DNA from: Amycolatopsis lexingtonensis
GTDB lineage: Bacteria > Actinomycetota > Actinomycetes > Mycobacteriales > Pseudonocardiaceae
Length of the DNA stretch: 64,000 bases
Direction of reading: 5' to 3'
Assembly (NCBI RefSeq): GCF_014873755.1
Contig: NZ_JADBEG010000001.1
Location: 3,288,501 to 3,352,500, forward strand
The translations under genes and the position numbers were made by a program. The notes under the pieces were generated by a model, which was not told the DNA's origin, searched no databases, and saw only the letters and a program-made list of their open reading frames with translations. Shown here piece by piece: positions 17,012 through 24,834 of the stretch (position 1 is its first letter; every line of letters starts with the position of its first letter).

Positions 17012-18007
17012 ATGGCTCATCGAAAGAAGCTTCGTCGCATGTGGACGGTGACGACGGCGATCGTCGCCGCGGGTGTGGTGCCGCCCGCGGCGTCCGCCAC
17101 CATCGCCTCACCGTGCGCACCGGACGGGACCTACGGTCCGCCGTTGCCGAGCCAGTCGGTGGCGGCCCAGCTCATCCGCGGCGGGTTCAACTTCCTCGAA
17201 GGGCCCACGTGGGACCAGCGCACCGGCACGCTGCTGCTGTCGAACATGCAGAACCCCACCGGCCCCCAGGGCGTGCAGCCGTCGGCGATATTCCGCTACA
17301 CGCCGCCGGCCACCTTCGAGACGTTCATCGCCGACTCGGGCAGCAACGGCCTGGCGATCACCGCCGACGGCACGCGGGTGCTCGCCGCCACCCACGACAA
17401 CCGCACGGTGTCGTCCTACAACCTGGCCGACCGCAGCCGGACGACCGTCGCGGCGAACTACCTCGGCCACGCGTTCAACTCCCCGAACGACCTGACCACC
17501 GGCCGGGACGGCACCACCTACTTCAGCGACCCGAACTACCAGCGCGGCAACCGCGCCGACGAGCAAGGCGGCCGCACCAGCGTGTTCCGCGTCCGCGACG
17601 GCGTGGTCGGCCTCGTCGACGACACGCTGCCGCAGCCGAACGGCGTCGTCCTGTCCCCCGACGGCAAGACGCTCTACGTGGGAGCGACCGGTGCGAACGC
17701 GATCATGAAGTACACCGTCTTCCCCGACGGCACCACCGGCAACCGCACGACGTTCGCGAACATGCGGACGCCCGACGGCGCGACCATCGACTGCGCGGGC
17801 AACGTCTATTGGGCTTCCTTCGACGAAGGGCTCGTCCGCGTCTTCTCGCCGTCAGGCGTCCAGCTCGGCACGATTTCCGCCGGCCGCAACATCACCAACG
17901 CGGCATTCGGCGGCCCGGACGGCCGGACCCTGTACCTCACGTCCGGCGTTTCCGGCGCGTTCGGCCTCTATCAAGTGCGGCTCAACGTGCCCGGCAACCC
18001 GTACTGA
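17012..18007 (+). CDS. Secreted SMP-30/gluconolactonase-like beta-propeller protein
   Basis: 331 residues from an ATG behind GGAAGGAGAG. Signal peptide about 1-29 (AASA cleavage). SMP-30/Gluconolactonase/LRE-like propeller with FLEGPTW (metal-binding Glu), NSPNDLTTGRDGTTYFSDP, QPNGVVLSPDGKTLYV and RTPDGATIDCAGNVYWA. Asn and Asp residues of these motifs bind the divalent ion in the family. It is the second gene after the sugar dehydrogenase, under the same CebR-like box, and would hydrolyse the lactone product to the free acid. That pairing is inferred from order. Confidence 0.87.
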   Translation: MAHRKKLRRMWTVTTAIVAAGVVPPAASATIASPCAPDGTYGPPLPSQSVAAQLIRGGFNFLEGPTWDQRTGTLLLSNMQNPTGPQGVQPSAIFRYTPPATFETFIADSGSNGLAITADGTRVLAATHDNRTVSSYNLADRSRTTVAANYLGHAFNSPNDLTTGRDGTTYFSDPNYQRGNRADEQGGRTSVFRVRDGVVGLVDDTLPQPNGVVLSPDGKTLYVGATGANAIMKYTVFPDGTTGNRTTFANMRTPDGATIDCAGNVYWASFDEGLVRVFSPSGVQLGTISAGRNITNAAFGGPDGRTLYLTSGVSGAFGLYQVRLNVPGNPY

Positions 18008-18085
18008 GCGCCTCCCGCCATGCAGCTCACCGCCGACCGCTGAGACAGACGAAACGGATCACGCTCCACTTGTGCTACGGTCGAT

Positions 18086-18115
18086 CACGTAAACGAAGCA
18101 CGTTCCGTTTACGTG
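18086..18115. promoter_or_regulatory. Long inverted repeat before an oxidoreductase gene
   Basis: CACGTAAACG (18086-18095) and CGTTTACGTG (18106-18115) are perfect 10-bp arms separated by 10 nt, 32 bp upstream of the next start codon. It looks like a TetR- or HxlR-type operator, but no regulator gene is adjacent on that side. Confidence 0.55.
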
Positions 18116-18147
18116 GCTGCACGAGACGCTCCAGGAGACAAGTGAGC

Positions 18148-19107
18148 ATGAACGAAACCAGCGTCACCACGAGCCGGGCGGTGCGGTTCGAGTCGTTCGG
18201 TGGGCCAGAGGCCTTGCGCCTCCACGAGGTCCCCGTGCCGCAGGCCGGGTCCGGGCAGATCCGCGTGCGGGTCACCGCGGCCGGCCTGAACCCGATGGAC
18301 TGGTTCATGACCTCCGACGCGGAGACCGCCGCGCGCTTCGGCTTGAGCCTGCCGTGCGGGTTCGGCACCGACTACGCCGGCGTGGTGGACCAGGTCGGCG
18401 CCGGCGTGACCGGGTTCGCGGTCGGCGACCGGGTGTTCGGCGGCGCCCTGTCGCGGGCGGTCGCCGACCACGTCGTAGTGGCCGAAGCGGGGACCATCGC
18501 GGCGGGCGGCGACGCGCACCGCACCCCGGACGGCGTCGACGACCGCACCGCCGCCACCCTCGCCATCGCGGGCTGCACGGCGGCCGCGGCGCTGGCCGTG
18601 GTCGCCCCGGGTCCGAGCGACACGGTGCTGATCGGCGGCGCGGGCGGCGGGGTCGGCGTGTTCGCCGTCCAGCTCGCGCGTCTCGCGGGCGCGCGGGTGA
18701 TCGGAACGGGGTCGGCGACCTCGGCCGAGGCCCTGCGCGCACTGGGGGCCGAGCCGGTCACCTACGGCGACGGCCTGGTCGACCGGGTCCGCGCGCTGGC
18801 GCCCGACGGCGTCACCGCGGCCATGGACCTGCACGGCACGGACACGGCGCTGGCGGCCCGCGAACTCGGCGTGCCGGACGAGCGCATCACCCTGATCGCC
18901 GCGCAGGTCGACGGGATCACGTCGGCGAACGGCGCCAACGCGGCCCCGGGCGCCATCGAGGAAATTGCCGGACTGGTCGCGGCGGGCCGGCTCCGGGTGC
19001 CGATCGCGGCGAGCTACCCGGTCGAGCAGATCCGTGAGGCGGTCGAACTCCAGGCGGGGCGGCACGTGCACGGCAAGGTCGTCATCGACCTCGGGGAGCA
19101 TCGATGA
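18148..19107 (+). CDS. NADP-dependent quinone-type oxidoreductase (zinc-free MDR family)
   Basis: 319 residues from an ATG 10 nt after CAGGAG; a GTG two codons upstream is also possible. MDR opening RAVRFESFGGPEALRLHEVPVP, GFGTDYAGVVDQVG and the nucleotide-binding loop IGGAGGGVGVFAVQLAR are present, while the catalytic zinc Cys/His ligands are absent. It should reduce quinones or enones with NADPH in the cytoplasm. A long inverted repeat lies just upstream. The stop overlaps an ATG (ATGA) that opens only a short dead-end frame. Confidence 0.87.
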   Translation: MNETSVTTSRAVRFESFGGPEALRLHEVPVPQAGSGQIRVRVTAAGLNPMDWFMTSDAETAARFGLSLPCGFGTDYAGVVDQVGAGVTGFAVGDRVFGGALSRAVADHVVVAEAGTIAAGGDAHRTPDGVDDRTAATLAIAGCTAAAALAVVAPGPSDTVLIGGAGGGVGVFAVQLARLAGARVIGTGSATSAEALRALGAEPVTYGDGLVDRVRALAPDGVTAAMDLHGTDTALAARELGVPDERITLIAAQVDGITSANGANAAPGAIEEIAGLVAAGRLRVPIAASYPVEQIREAVELQAGRHVHGKVVIDLGEHR

Positions 19108-19164
19108 CCAAGGCGGTCAACTCACCGCGCACCACCATGTCGATCACGCGCCAACCGTAATGGC

Positions 19165-20034
19165 TCACCTTGATCGGGAAGCGCGGGACGCGTGCAACGA
19201 CGCCAAAAGCCGCAGCCGGTCCGCGTCGGGGCTGCCCGGCTCGGCCGTGTACACCAGCATCACCGGTCCCGGGTTGCCGGGCAGCGGATAGGTGTCCCAG
19301 TCCAGGCGGATGTCGCCCACCTCGGGAACGTGGAAGATCTTGGTGCCGCGCACCGACTCGCGGACGTCGTGGCGGGCCCACAACCGCCGGAACTCGGCGC
19401 TGCGGATGCTCAGCTCGCCGACGATCGCGGCGGCGCGGGGGTGGGCGGGGTCGGTGGCGACGGCGGCGCGCAGCATGCCGATGTAGTCCAGCGCCTGCTT
19501 CTCCCAGTCCGGGCAGGTCCGCCGGCCGGTCCGCTCGTCGTCGAACAGCAGCAGGAGCATGTTGAGCCGGTCCGGCGGGAGACCCTGCGGGTCGCCGAGC
19601 AGCGCCTCGGCCATCGGGTTCCAGTCGAGCAGGTCGAGGTGCCTGCCGAGGACGAGCGCCGGGGTGTCGGTCACCCGCAGCAGCCGCCGGGTGCCCTCCG
19701 GCACCCGCTCCGGCCCGCGACCCACCGGGGCGGGCACCGGCCGGCGGGCGGCGCGGCCCAGTGCGAACAGGTGCCGGCGTTCCTCGTCGCCGAGGCCGAG
19801 CGCGCCGGCGAGCGCCGCCAGGACGTCGTCGGACGGGCGGACCTCGCGGCCCTGCTCGATCCGCTGGTAGTAGTCGGTGCTCAGCCCGGCCAGCAGCGCC
19901 AGTTCCTCGCGCCGCAGCCCGGTGACCTTGCGCCGCCCGCCCGGCTCCAGGCCGACGTCGTGCGGACGCAGCCGGGTGCGCCGGGCACGCAGGAATTCCC
20001 CGAGCTCGCGGGCGTAGGGATGCGGACTGCTCAT
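19165..20034 (-). CDS. XRE-family regulator with MmyB-like C-terminal domain (1 of 3)
   Basis: 289 residues. The N-terminal helix-turn-helix includes GLRREELALLAGLSTDYYQRIEQGR, followed by PSDDVLAALAGALGL; the C-terminal half has MmyB ligand-domain hallmarks (LDWNPMAEALLGD, RLWARHDVRE). Regulators of this type usually repress a divergent redox or hydrolase gene and respond to a small lipophilic ligand. Here the divergent gene is a short-chain dehydrogenase 117 bp away with a dyad between them. Confidence 0.9.
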   Translation of the reverse strand: MSSPHPYARELGEFLRARRTRLRPHDVGLEPGGRRKVTGLRREELALLAGLSTDYYQRIEQGREVRPSDDVLAALAGALGLGDEERRHLFALGRAARRPVPAPVGRGPERVPEGTRRLLRVTDTPALVLGRHLDLLDWNPMAEALLGDPQGLPPDRLNMLLLLFDDERTGRRTCPDWEKQALDYIGMLRAAVATDPAHPRAAAIVGELSIRSAEFRRLWARHDVRESVRGTKIFHVPEVGDIRLDWDTYPLPGNPGPVMLVYTAEPGSPDADRLRLLASLHASRASRSR

Positions 20035-20066
20035 GCCACCAGTGTGTCTGTTCCGCAGGTGCCCAA

Positions 20067-20087
20067 GGTAGGTCTGGCAGACCCACC
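20067..20087. promoter_or_regulatory. Dyad between XRE regulator and short-chain dehydrogenase
   Basis: Arms 20067-20075 and 20079-20087 pair at 8 of 9 positions around GGC; the core is GGTCTGGCAGACC. It is the likely operator of the divergent regulator. Confidence 0.5.
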
Positions 20088-20151
20088 GAGATCGCCCGGA
20101 CCACTCCTAACGTCGTCGGCAGAACGCACCGACGACCTCCAGGAGCAGCAG

Positions 20152-21057
20152 ATGACCGGCTGGACCGCCGACCGCATCCCCGACCAGCACGGCCGCGTCG
20201 CCGTCGTGACCGGCGCGAACTCGGGCCTCGGCCTGGTCACCGCCACCGAACTGGCCCGCCGCGGCGCCCACGTCGTCCTCGCCGTCCGCGACACCGCCGC
20301 CGGCGAGCGGGCCGCCCGCCGGATCGACGGCGGCACCGAGGTCCGCGAGCTGGACCTGGCTTCCCTCGACTCGGTGCGCGCGTTCGCCGCCAAGCTGGCC
20401 GTCGACCACCCGGCGATCGACCTGCTGGTCAACAACGCCGGCGTGGTCCTGCTCGGCCCGCGCCGCACCTCGGCCGACGGCTTCGAGCTGCAGTTCGCCA
20501 CCAACGTGCTGGGCCACTTCGCCCTGACCGGCCTGCTGCTCGAAAACCTCGCCGCGGCGCGGGAAGCCCGGGTGGTCAGCCTCAGCTCGATCACCCACAA
20601 GAACGCGCACCTCGACTTCGACGACCTGATGTTCGAACACGGCTACCGGGCCGCCACCGCCTACGGCCGGTCCAAGCTCGCCACCACGATCTTCGGCCTC
20701 GAGCTGGACCGCCGCCTGCGGTCCGCCGGATCACCCGTCCTCAGCGTGCTGGCCCATCCCGGGATCACCCGGACCAACCTGACCCCGCGCGCCTGGGAAC
20801 ACCGCGGCCGGCCGGGAAAGATGATCGCGCGGATCGGCCTGCTGGCCACCCAGCCGGTCGAACAGGGTGCGCTGCCGCAGTTGTACGCCGCGACGGCGGC
20901 CGGCGTGCGGGGTGGCCAGTTCTTCGGGCCGGCCGGGCTCGGCGAGACACGCGGCCGCGTCACGGAGGCCCGCCTCAGCCGGGACGCGGCCGACCCCGGC
21001 ATCGGCAGGCAGCTCTGGGCAGCGGCCGAGCGGCTGACCGGCCTCAGCTATCTCTGA
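20152..21057 (+). CDS. Short-chain dehydrogenase/reductase (retinol dehydrogenase-like)
   Basis: 301 residues from an ATG behind CAGGAGCAG. Nucleotide loop TGANSGLG, NNAG motif, catalytic Ser in SLSSITH and YGRSK. The layout, with DGFELQFATNVLGHFALT and a C-terminal domain beginning after LAHPGITRTNL, is that of the NADP-dependent retinol dehydrogenase/protochlorophyllide-reductase-like group. Convergent with the next gene (9 bp apart). Probable detoxifying carbonyl reductase under the divergent XRE regulator. Confidence 0.9.
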   Translation: MTGWTADRIPDQHGRVAVVTGANSGLGLVTATELARRGAHVVLAVRDTAAGERAARRIDGGTEVRELDLASLDSVRAFAAKLAVDHPAIDLLVNNAGVVLLGPRRTSADGFELQFATNVLGHFALTGLLLENLAAAREARVVSLSSITHKNAHLDFDDLMFEHGYRAATAYGRSKLATTIFGLELDRRLRSAGSPVLSVLAHPGITRTNLTPRAWEHRGRPGKMIARIGLLATQPVEQGALPQLYAATAAGVRGGQFFGPAGLGETRGRVTEARLSRDAADPGIGRQLWAAAERLTGLSYL

Positions 21058-21066
21058 AGCTGCCGT

Positions 21067-22026
21067 TCAGGACGCGACGCGCAGGACGAGCTTGCCGCGG
21101 GTGCGGTTGGACTCACCACGCACGTGGGCCGCGGCGGCCTGCTCGAGCGGGAACACCTCTTCGACCTCCACCGCCACCTCGCCGGAGTCGATCAGCCCGC
21201 CGATGGTGGTGAGCGCGGGGCCGTCCGGCTCGACCAGGAACGGCGTCACCCGCATGCCCTTCGCCTCGGCCGCGGCGGCCAGCTCGGGCGACACACCGGA
21301 CGGCACGGCGACCAGCAACCCATCCGGGCGCAGCACGTCCAGCGACCGCGTACCGGTGTCGCCGCCGACCAGGTCGAGCACGACGTCGACGTCGGAGGCC
21401 GCGTCCTCGAAGCGGACCGCCGTGTAGTCGATCAGCTCGTCCGCGCCGAGCTTGGTGAGCCAGTCGTGGCGGGCGGCCCGGGCGGTCCCGAGCACGTGGG
21501 CGCCGAGGTGCTTGGCGAACTGGACCGCCAGGTGCCCGACGCCGCCGGCCGCGGCGTGGATCAGGACCCGCTGTCCGGCCTGGACGTGTGCGGTGTCCAC
21601 CAGGGCCTGCCACGCGGTGAGCGCGGCCAGCGGCACCGCCGCGGCCTGCTCGTGGCTGATGTTCGACGGCTTGCGGGCGAACTGCCGCGCCGGGGCGGTG
21701 ACGTACTCGGCGTAGCCGCCGGCCGCCCGCGGGAACCACGGCATGCCGTAGACCTCGTCGCCTTCCCGCAACGTCGTGACACCGAAGCCGACCTTCTCGA
21801 CCACACCCGAGACGTCCCAGCCCAGGACGAACGGCGGCTCGCCGACGACGCCGGCCATGCCGGTCCCGGCCCGGGTCTTCCAGTCCACCGGGTTGATCCC
21901 GGCGGCGTGCACCTTGACCCGGACCTCGGTCGGCAGCGGTTCGGGGCGGGGCACGCGCTCCACCGAAAGCACGCCGGGACCGCCGAAGGTGTGCTGGACG
22001 ACGGCGCGCATCGAGGCGTCGGACAC
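21067..22026 (-). CDS. NADP-dependent MDR oxidoreductase
   Basis: 319 residues. A GTG start (VSDASMRAV) is preferred because AAGGAGAG lies at correct spacing; the next ATG is five codons later. MDR motifs: HAAGINPVDWKTRAG, GWDVSGVVEKVG and IHAAAGGVGHLAVQFAKHLGA. Zinc ligands are missing, as in quinone oxidoreductase. Divergent from an HxlR regulator, a common pairing for electrophile or quinone stress. Confidence 0.9.
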   Translation of the reverse strand: MSDASMRAVVQHTFGGPGVLSVERVPRPEPLPTEVRVKVHAAGINPVDWKTRAGTGMAGVVGEPPFVLGWDVSGVVEKVGFGVTTLREGDEVYGMPWFPRAAGGYAEYVTAPARQFARKPSNISHEQAAAVPLAALTAWQALVDTAHVQAGQRVLIHAAAGGVGHLAVQFAKHLGAHVLGTARAARHDWLTKLGADELIDYTAVRFEDAASDVDVVLDLVGGDTGTRSLDVLRPDGLLVAVPSGVSPELAAAAEAKGMRVTPFLVEPDGPALTTIGGLIDSGEVAVEVEEVFPLEQAAAAHVRGESNRTRGKLVLRVAS

Positions 22027-22094
22027 GGGTTCTCTCCTTGGATCTGCTTCTTGGGAAAGGCCGGAAGGTGGTCTTTCCCGGGACTCCGGCAACG

Positions 22095-22108
22095 TATCCC
22101 CGGGGATA
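22095..22108. promoter_or_regulatory. Perfect 14-bp palindrome upstream of MDR/HxlR pair
   Basis: TATCCCCGGGGATA lies in the 139-bp divergent intergenic region, nearer the oxidoreductase, and is probably bound by the HxlR protein. Confidence 0.5.
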
Positions 22109-22129
22109 TAGTTACCCGCAAGGGATAGA

Positions 22130-22146
22130 ACTTCCCATCGGGAAGT
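22130..22146. promoter_or_regulatory. Second dyad upstream of the HxlR gene
   Basis: ACTTCCC (22130-22136) and GGGAAGT (22140-22146) are perfect arms around ATC, 20 bp before the hxlR-like ATG, fitting autoregulation. Confidence 0.45.
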
Positions 22147-22165
22147 ATCGAGGTGAGAGGCTCGC

Positions 22166-22579
22166 ATGACCACCGTTTGCCTGACCGGACAGCACTCCGA
22201 CCACGACGTCTACGCCGCGCAGTGCCCGTGCCGGGCGATGCTGGACCTGCTGGCGAACAAGTGGTCCGCGCTGGCCATCGGCGCACTCGAGGACGGTCCG
22301 CGGCGGTTCGGCGAGCTGCAGCGGCACCTGCAGGGCGTCAGCCCGAAGGTACTGACCCAGACTTTGCGGCGCCTGGCGGAGTTCGGCCTGGTCGATCGCA
22401 CGGTCTACCCCGCGGTCCCCCTGCACGTCGAGTACTCGCTCACCCCGCTCGGAAAGAGCGCGGCCGTGCCGCTGCGGATGCTGCGCAGCTGGGTCGAGGA
22501 CAACATCGACAACGCCGGAACGTCGGCCGCTTCCTGCGAAAGCGAAAGCGAGCCGTCCGCCGCGGAAGCCGGCGAATAG
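22166..22579 (+). CDS. HxlR-family transcriptional regulator
   Basis: 137 residues. Winged helix with the family opening CPCRAMLDLLANKWSALAIGAL, the recognition helix in GVSPKVLTQTLRRLAEFGLVDR and the wing VEYSLTPLGKSA. Two Cys in CPC could sense redox or electrophiles, as in other family members. Divergent from the MDR oxidoreductase, with two palindromes between. A Glu/Ser-rich tail follows the domain. Confidence 0.92.
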   Translation: MTTVCLTGQHSDHDVYAAQCPCRAMLDLLANKWSALAIGALEDGPRRFGELQRHLQGVSPKVLTQTLRRLAEFGLVDRTVYPAVPLHVEYSLTPLGKSAAVPLRMLRSWVEDNIDNAGTSAASCESESEPSAAEAGE

Positions 22580-22599
22580 CCGGCGGGTGGTCCGCCGAC

Positions 22600-22652
22600 G
22601 TCTTGAATGACTCATTCAGGTCCTCGGAGGTCCTGAATGAGTCATTCAAGAC
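22600..22652. repeat. 53-bp double-palindrome repeat, copy 1
   Basis: Two perfectly complementary 21-nt arms (22600-22620, 22632-22652) flank an 11-nt spacer. Each arm also contains its own palindrome, TGAATGACTCATTCA in the left arm. It lies between hxlR and the NmrA-like gene. Copies 2 and 3 are at 41768 and 50584. Confidence 0.9.
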
Positions 22653-22838
22653 CTTTGACCTGGCGAACACGGCGGCAGCGCGGCGGGCGGGGCGTGGACG
22701 GTCTGCCGAAATCCGGGATCACGCTCACGGCAATCCTGCGCCTAGGAGACGGGGCCACGGTCGCCGAACGGCTCTGAACGATTTCGATACAGGCACTAGC
22801 CGGGTGTAGCGGCTTCCCGGTTCAGCACCGGCAGCACC

Positions 22839-22871
22839 CAGAAGTATACGGTACAGTTGAGTTTACTTCTG
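22839..22871. promoter_or_regulatory. Inverted repeat before the NmrA-like gene
   Basis: CAGAAGTATAC (22839-22849) and GTTTACTTCTG (22861-22871) pair at 10 of 11 positions with an 11-nt spacer, 27 bp before the ATG. It lies in an A/T-rich patch that could hold the promoter. Confidence 0.5.
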
Positions 22872-22897
22872 AACCCCGCTGACAGGAGCCGTCATCC

Positions 22898-23773
22898 ATG
22901 ATCACGATCACCGCCCCCACCGGGCAGATCGGCAGCAAGCTCGTCGCCGCCCTGCTACGCCGGCCAGAACCGGTCCGCCTCGTCGTCCGCGACCCCGCCA
23001 AGCTGCCCGCCGAAGTGCGGGAGCGAGCCGAGATCGTCGCCGGGTCGCACCGCGACCCCGACGTCTTGGACCGCGCCCTCGACGGCGCCGACGCGCTGTT
23101 CTGGCTCATGCCGGCGGCCGGGACGGCGAGCAGTCCCTACGAGGCGTACGTGACCGCCTCCATCCCGGGCGCCGACGCCGTCGTCCGCCACGCCGTGCCG
23201 CGCATCGTGGTCGTCTCCGCGCTCGGGCGCGGCTCGCAGATCTACGCCGGCCACATCTCCGCGTCCCACGCGATGGAGGACCTGTTCCGCAGCACCGGCG
23301 CGCACGTGCGCGCGCTCGCCCTGCCCACGTTCATGGACAACATCCTCCGGCAGACGGCCACGATCAAGGACGGCGTCATTTCGGGCACCCTCCCCGCCGG
23401 GTTCCGGATGCCCTGGATCGCCACGAAGGACATCGCCGCGCTCGCCGCCGAATACCTCCTCGACCGCACCTGGACCGGGCAGGACTCGGTCGAGACCCTC
23501 GGCGGCGAGGACCTCTCCCACCACGACGTCGCCGAAATCCTCACCGACGTCCTCGCCACGCCCATCCGGTACCAGCCGGCCGAACGCGCTGCCCTCAAAG
23601 GGTTTCTCACCGGCCGCGGCGTCTCCGAAGCCATGGCACAGTCCATGATGGACATGGACGTCGCCGGCGAACGCGGCATCAACAACGCCATCCCGCGCAC
23701 CCCCGGGAACACCACGCCCACCACGTTCCGTGAATTCGCCGAGGAAACCGTCAAGCCGGCCGTGGCCGAATAA
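22898..23773 (+). CDS. NmrA-like NAD(P)-binding protein
   Basis: 291 residues. Atypical short-chain dehydrogenase fold with N-terminal TAPTGQIGSKLVAALL and RLVVRDPAKLP, lacking a YxxxK catalytic pair. The NmrA/SDR-a7 group includes redox sensors and NAD(P)H quinone reductases. It is followed 22 bp later by an amidohydrolase on the same strand, and both are probably transcribed from the repeat-bearing promoter upstream. Confidence 0.88.
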   Translation: MITITAPTGQIGSKLVAALLRRPEPVRLVVRDPAKLPAEVRERAEIVAGSHRDPDVLDRALDGADALFWLMPAAGTASSPYEAYVTASIPGADAVVRHAVPRIVVVSALGRGSQIYAGHISASHAMEDLFRSTGAHVRALALPTFMDNILRQTATIKDGVISGTLPAGFRMPWIATKDIAALAAEYLLDRTWTGQDSVETLGGEDLSHHDVAEILTDVLATPIRYQPAERAALKGFLTGRGVSEAMAQSMMDMDVAGERGINNAIPRTPGNTTPTTFREFAEETVKPAVAE

Positions 23774-23795
23774 CTGGCACACAGAGGAATCAGCC

Positions 23796-24827
23796 ATGAC
23801 CTTGATCTGTATCGAAGAGCACGCGATCGACCCTCCGATCGCCGAAGCGGCCCGCCCGGTCCTGGACCGGGAAGCGCCCTACCTGCGCATGCAGAGCTCC
23901 AGTTCTTCCCCCGTGCGGCCGGGTCCCGGCCGGCACCCCGCCGTCGACATCCACGAAGCGATCCGGCTCGGGACCGACCTGGGGCCGGACCGCGTCCGGC
24001 GGATGGACGAGCACGGCATCGACACGCAGATCGTTTCCTGGACCAGCCCGATCCAGCTGGTCCCCGACGACCAGGCGCTCGCCCTGTGCCGGTCGGCCAA
24101 CGACCGGCTCGCCAAGGCGGTCGCCGAGCACCCCGATCGGCTCCAGGGGCTCGCGGCGCTGCCGTGGCAGCAGCCGGCCGCCGCCGCGGACGAACTCGAT
24201 CGCGCCGTGGGCCTCGGCCTGCGCGGGGTGCTGATCCTGGGGCGGCCCGGTGCCGGGTTCCTCGACGATCCCGCCTACCTGCCCGTCCTCGACCGCATCG
24301 CCGCGCGAGGGGTGCCGCTCTACGTGCACCCGTTCCACCCGGTCCCGCAGGTCCAGCAGGCCTACTACGCGGGGTTCAGCGAAAAGGTGACCGCGGAGCT
24401 CTCGCTGAGCGCGTGGGGCTGGCACCACGAAGCCGGGATCCACGTCCTGCGGCTCATCCTCGCCGGCGTCTTCGAACGCCTCCCCGGCCTGCAGGTCATC
24501 AGCGGCCACTGGGGTGAGATGGTGCCCTTCTACCTCAGCCGTCTGGACGACGTCCTTTCGCCGGGCGACACCGGGCTGTCGCGGACGATCACCGAGGTCT
24601 ACCGCTCGAACGTCTGGGTCACCCCGAGCGGGATGTTCCACCGCCCCCAGTTCGACTTCGTCCGTGCCGTGGTGGGGCTCGACCGGGTGATCTGGTCGAC
24701 CGACTACCCGTTCCTGCACCTCGACGGCACGCGGGAGTTCCTCGCCGGACTCGACCTGACGGCCGAGGAACGGGAGAACATCACCCACCGCAACGCGGAA
24801 CGTCTCTTCCGGCTGAACGGCGCGTAA
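23796..24827 (+). CDS. Amidohydrolase (ACMSD-like decarboxylase/hydrolase family)
   Basis: 343 residues from an ATG behind AGAGGAA. Metal-site residues of the ACMSD-type branch are visible: EEH near residue 6, YVHPFHP near residue 180, SGHWGE near residue 235 and the final Asp in WSTDYPF near residue 310. This branch contains aminocarboxymuconate-semialdehyde decarboxylase and gamma-resorcylate/salicylate decarboxylases. The substrate is probably a small aromatic acid or lactone, by inference. Convergent with a LysR gene 7 bp away. Confidence 0.87.
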   Translation: MTLICIEEHAIDPPIAEAARPVLDREAPYLRMQSSSSSPVRPGPGRHPAVDIHEAIRLGTDLGPDRVRRMDEHGIDTQIVSWTSPIQLVPDDQALALCRSANDRLAKAVAEHPDRLQGLAALPWQQPAAAADELDRAVGLGLRGVLILGRPGAGFLDDPAYLPVLDRIAARGVPLYVHPFHPVPQVQQAYYAGFSEKVTAELSLSAWGWHHEAGIHVLRLILAGVFERLPGLQVISGHWGEMVPFYLSRLDDVLSPGDTGLSRTITEVYRSNVWVTPSGMFHRPQFDFVRAVVGLDRVIWSTDYPFLHLDGTREFLAGLDLTAEERENITHRNAERLFRLNGA

Positions 24828-24834
24828 GCGCCCG

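Larger units (their letters stand above)
22580..22897. other. 318-bp intergenic region
   Basis: Contains the first copy of the 53-bp double palindrome (22600-22652) and the inverted repeat before the NmrA-like gene (22839-22871). The 186 bp between them show no convincing frame, promoter or structure. Confidence 0.6.

Noticed and set aside
19104..19160. Short frame whose ATG overlaps the stop of the MDR oxidoreductase (ATGA)
   Set aside because: It stops after 18 codons and the sequence (MTKAVNSPRTT...) matches no domain; an overlap like this arises often by chance.
22440..22670. Small ORFs across the 53-bp repeats encoding LNESF/LNDSF-like peptides
   Set aside because: They are translations of the repeat itself and recur at each copy on both strands, so they reflect the palindrome and not a peptide gene.
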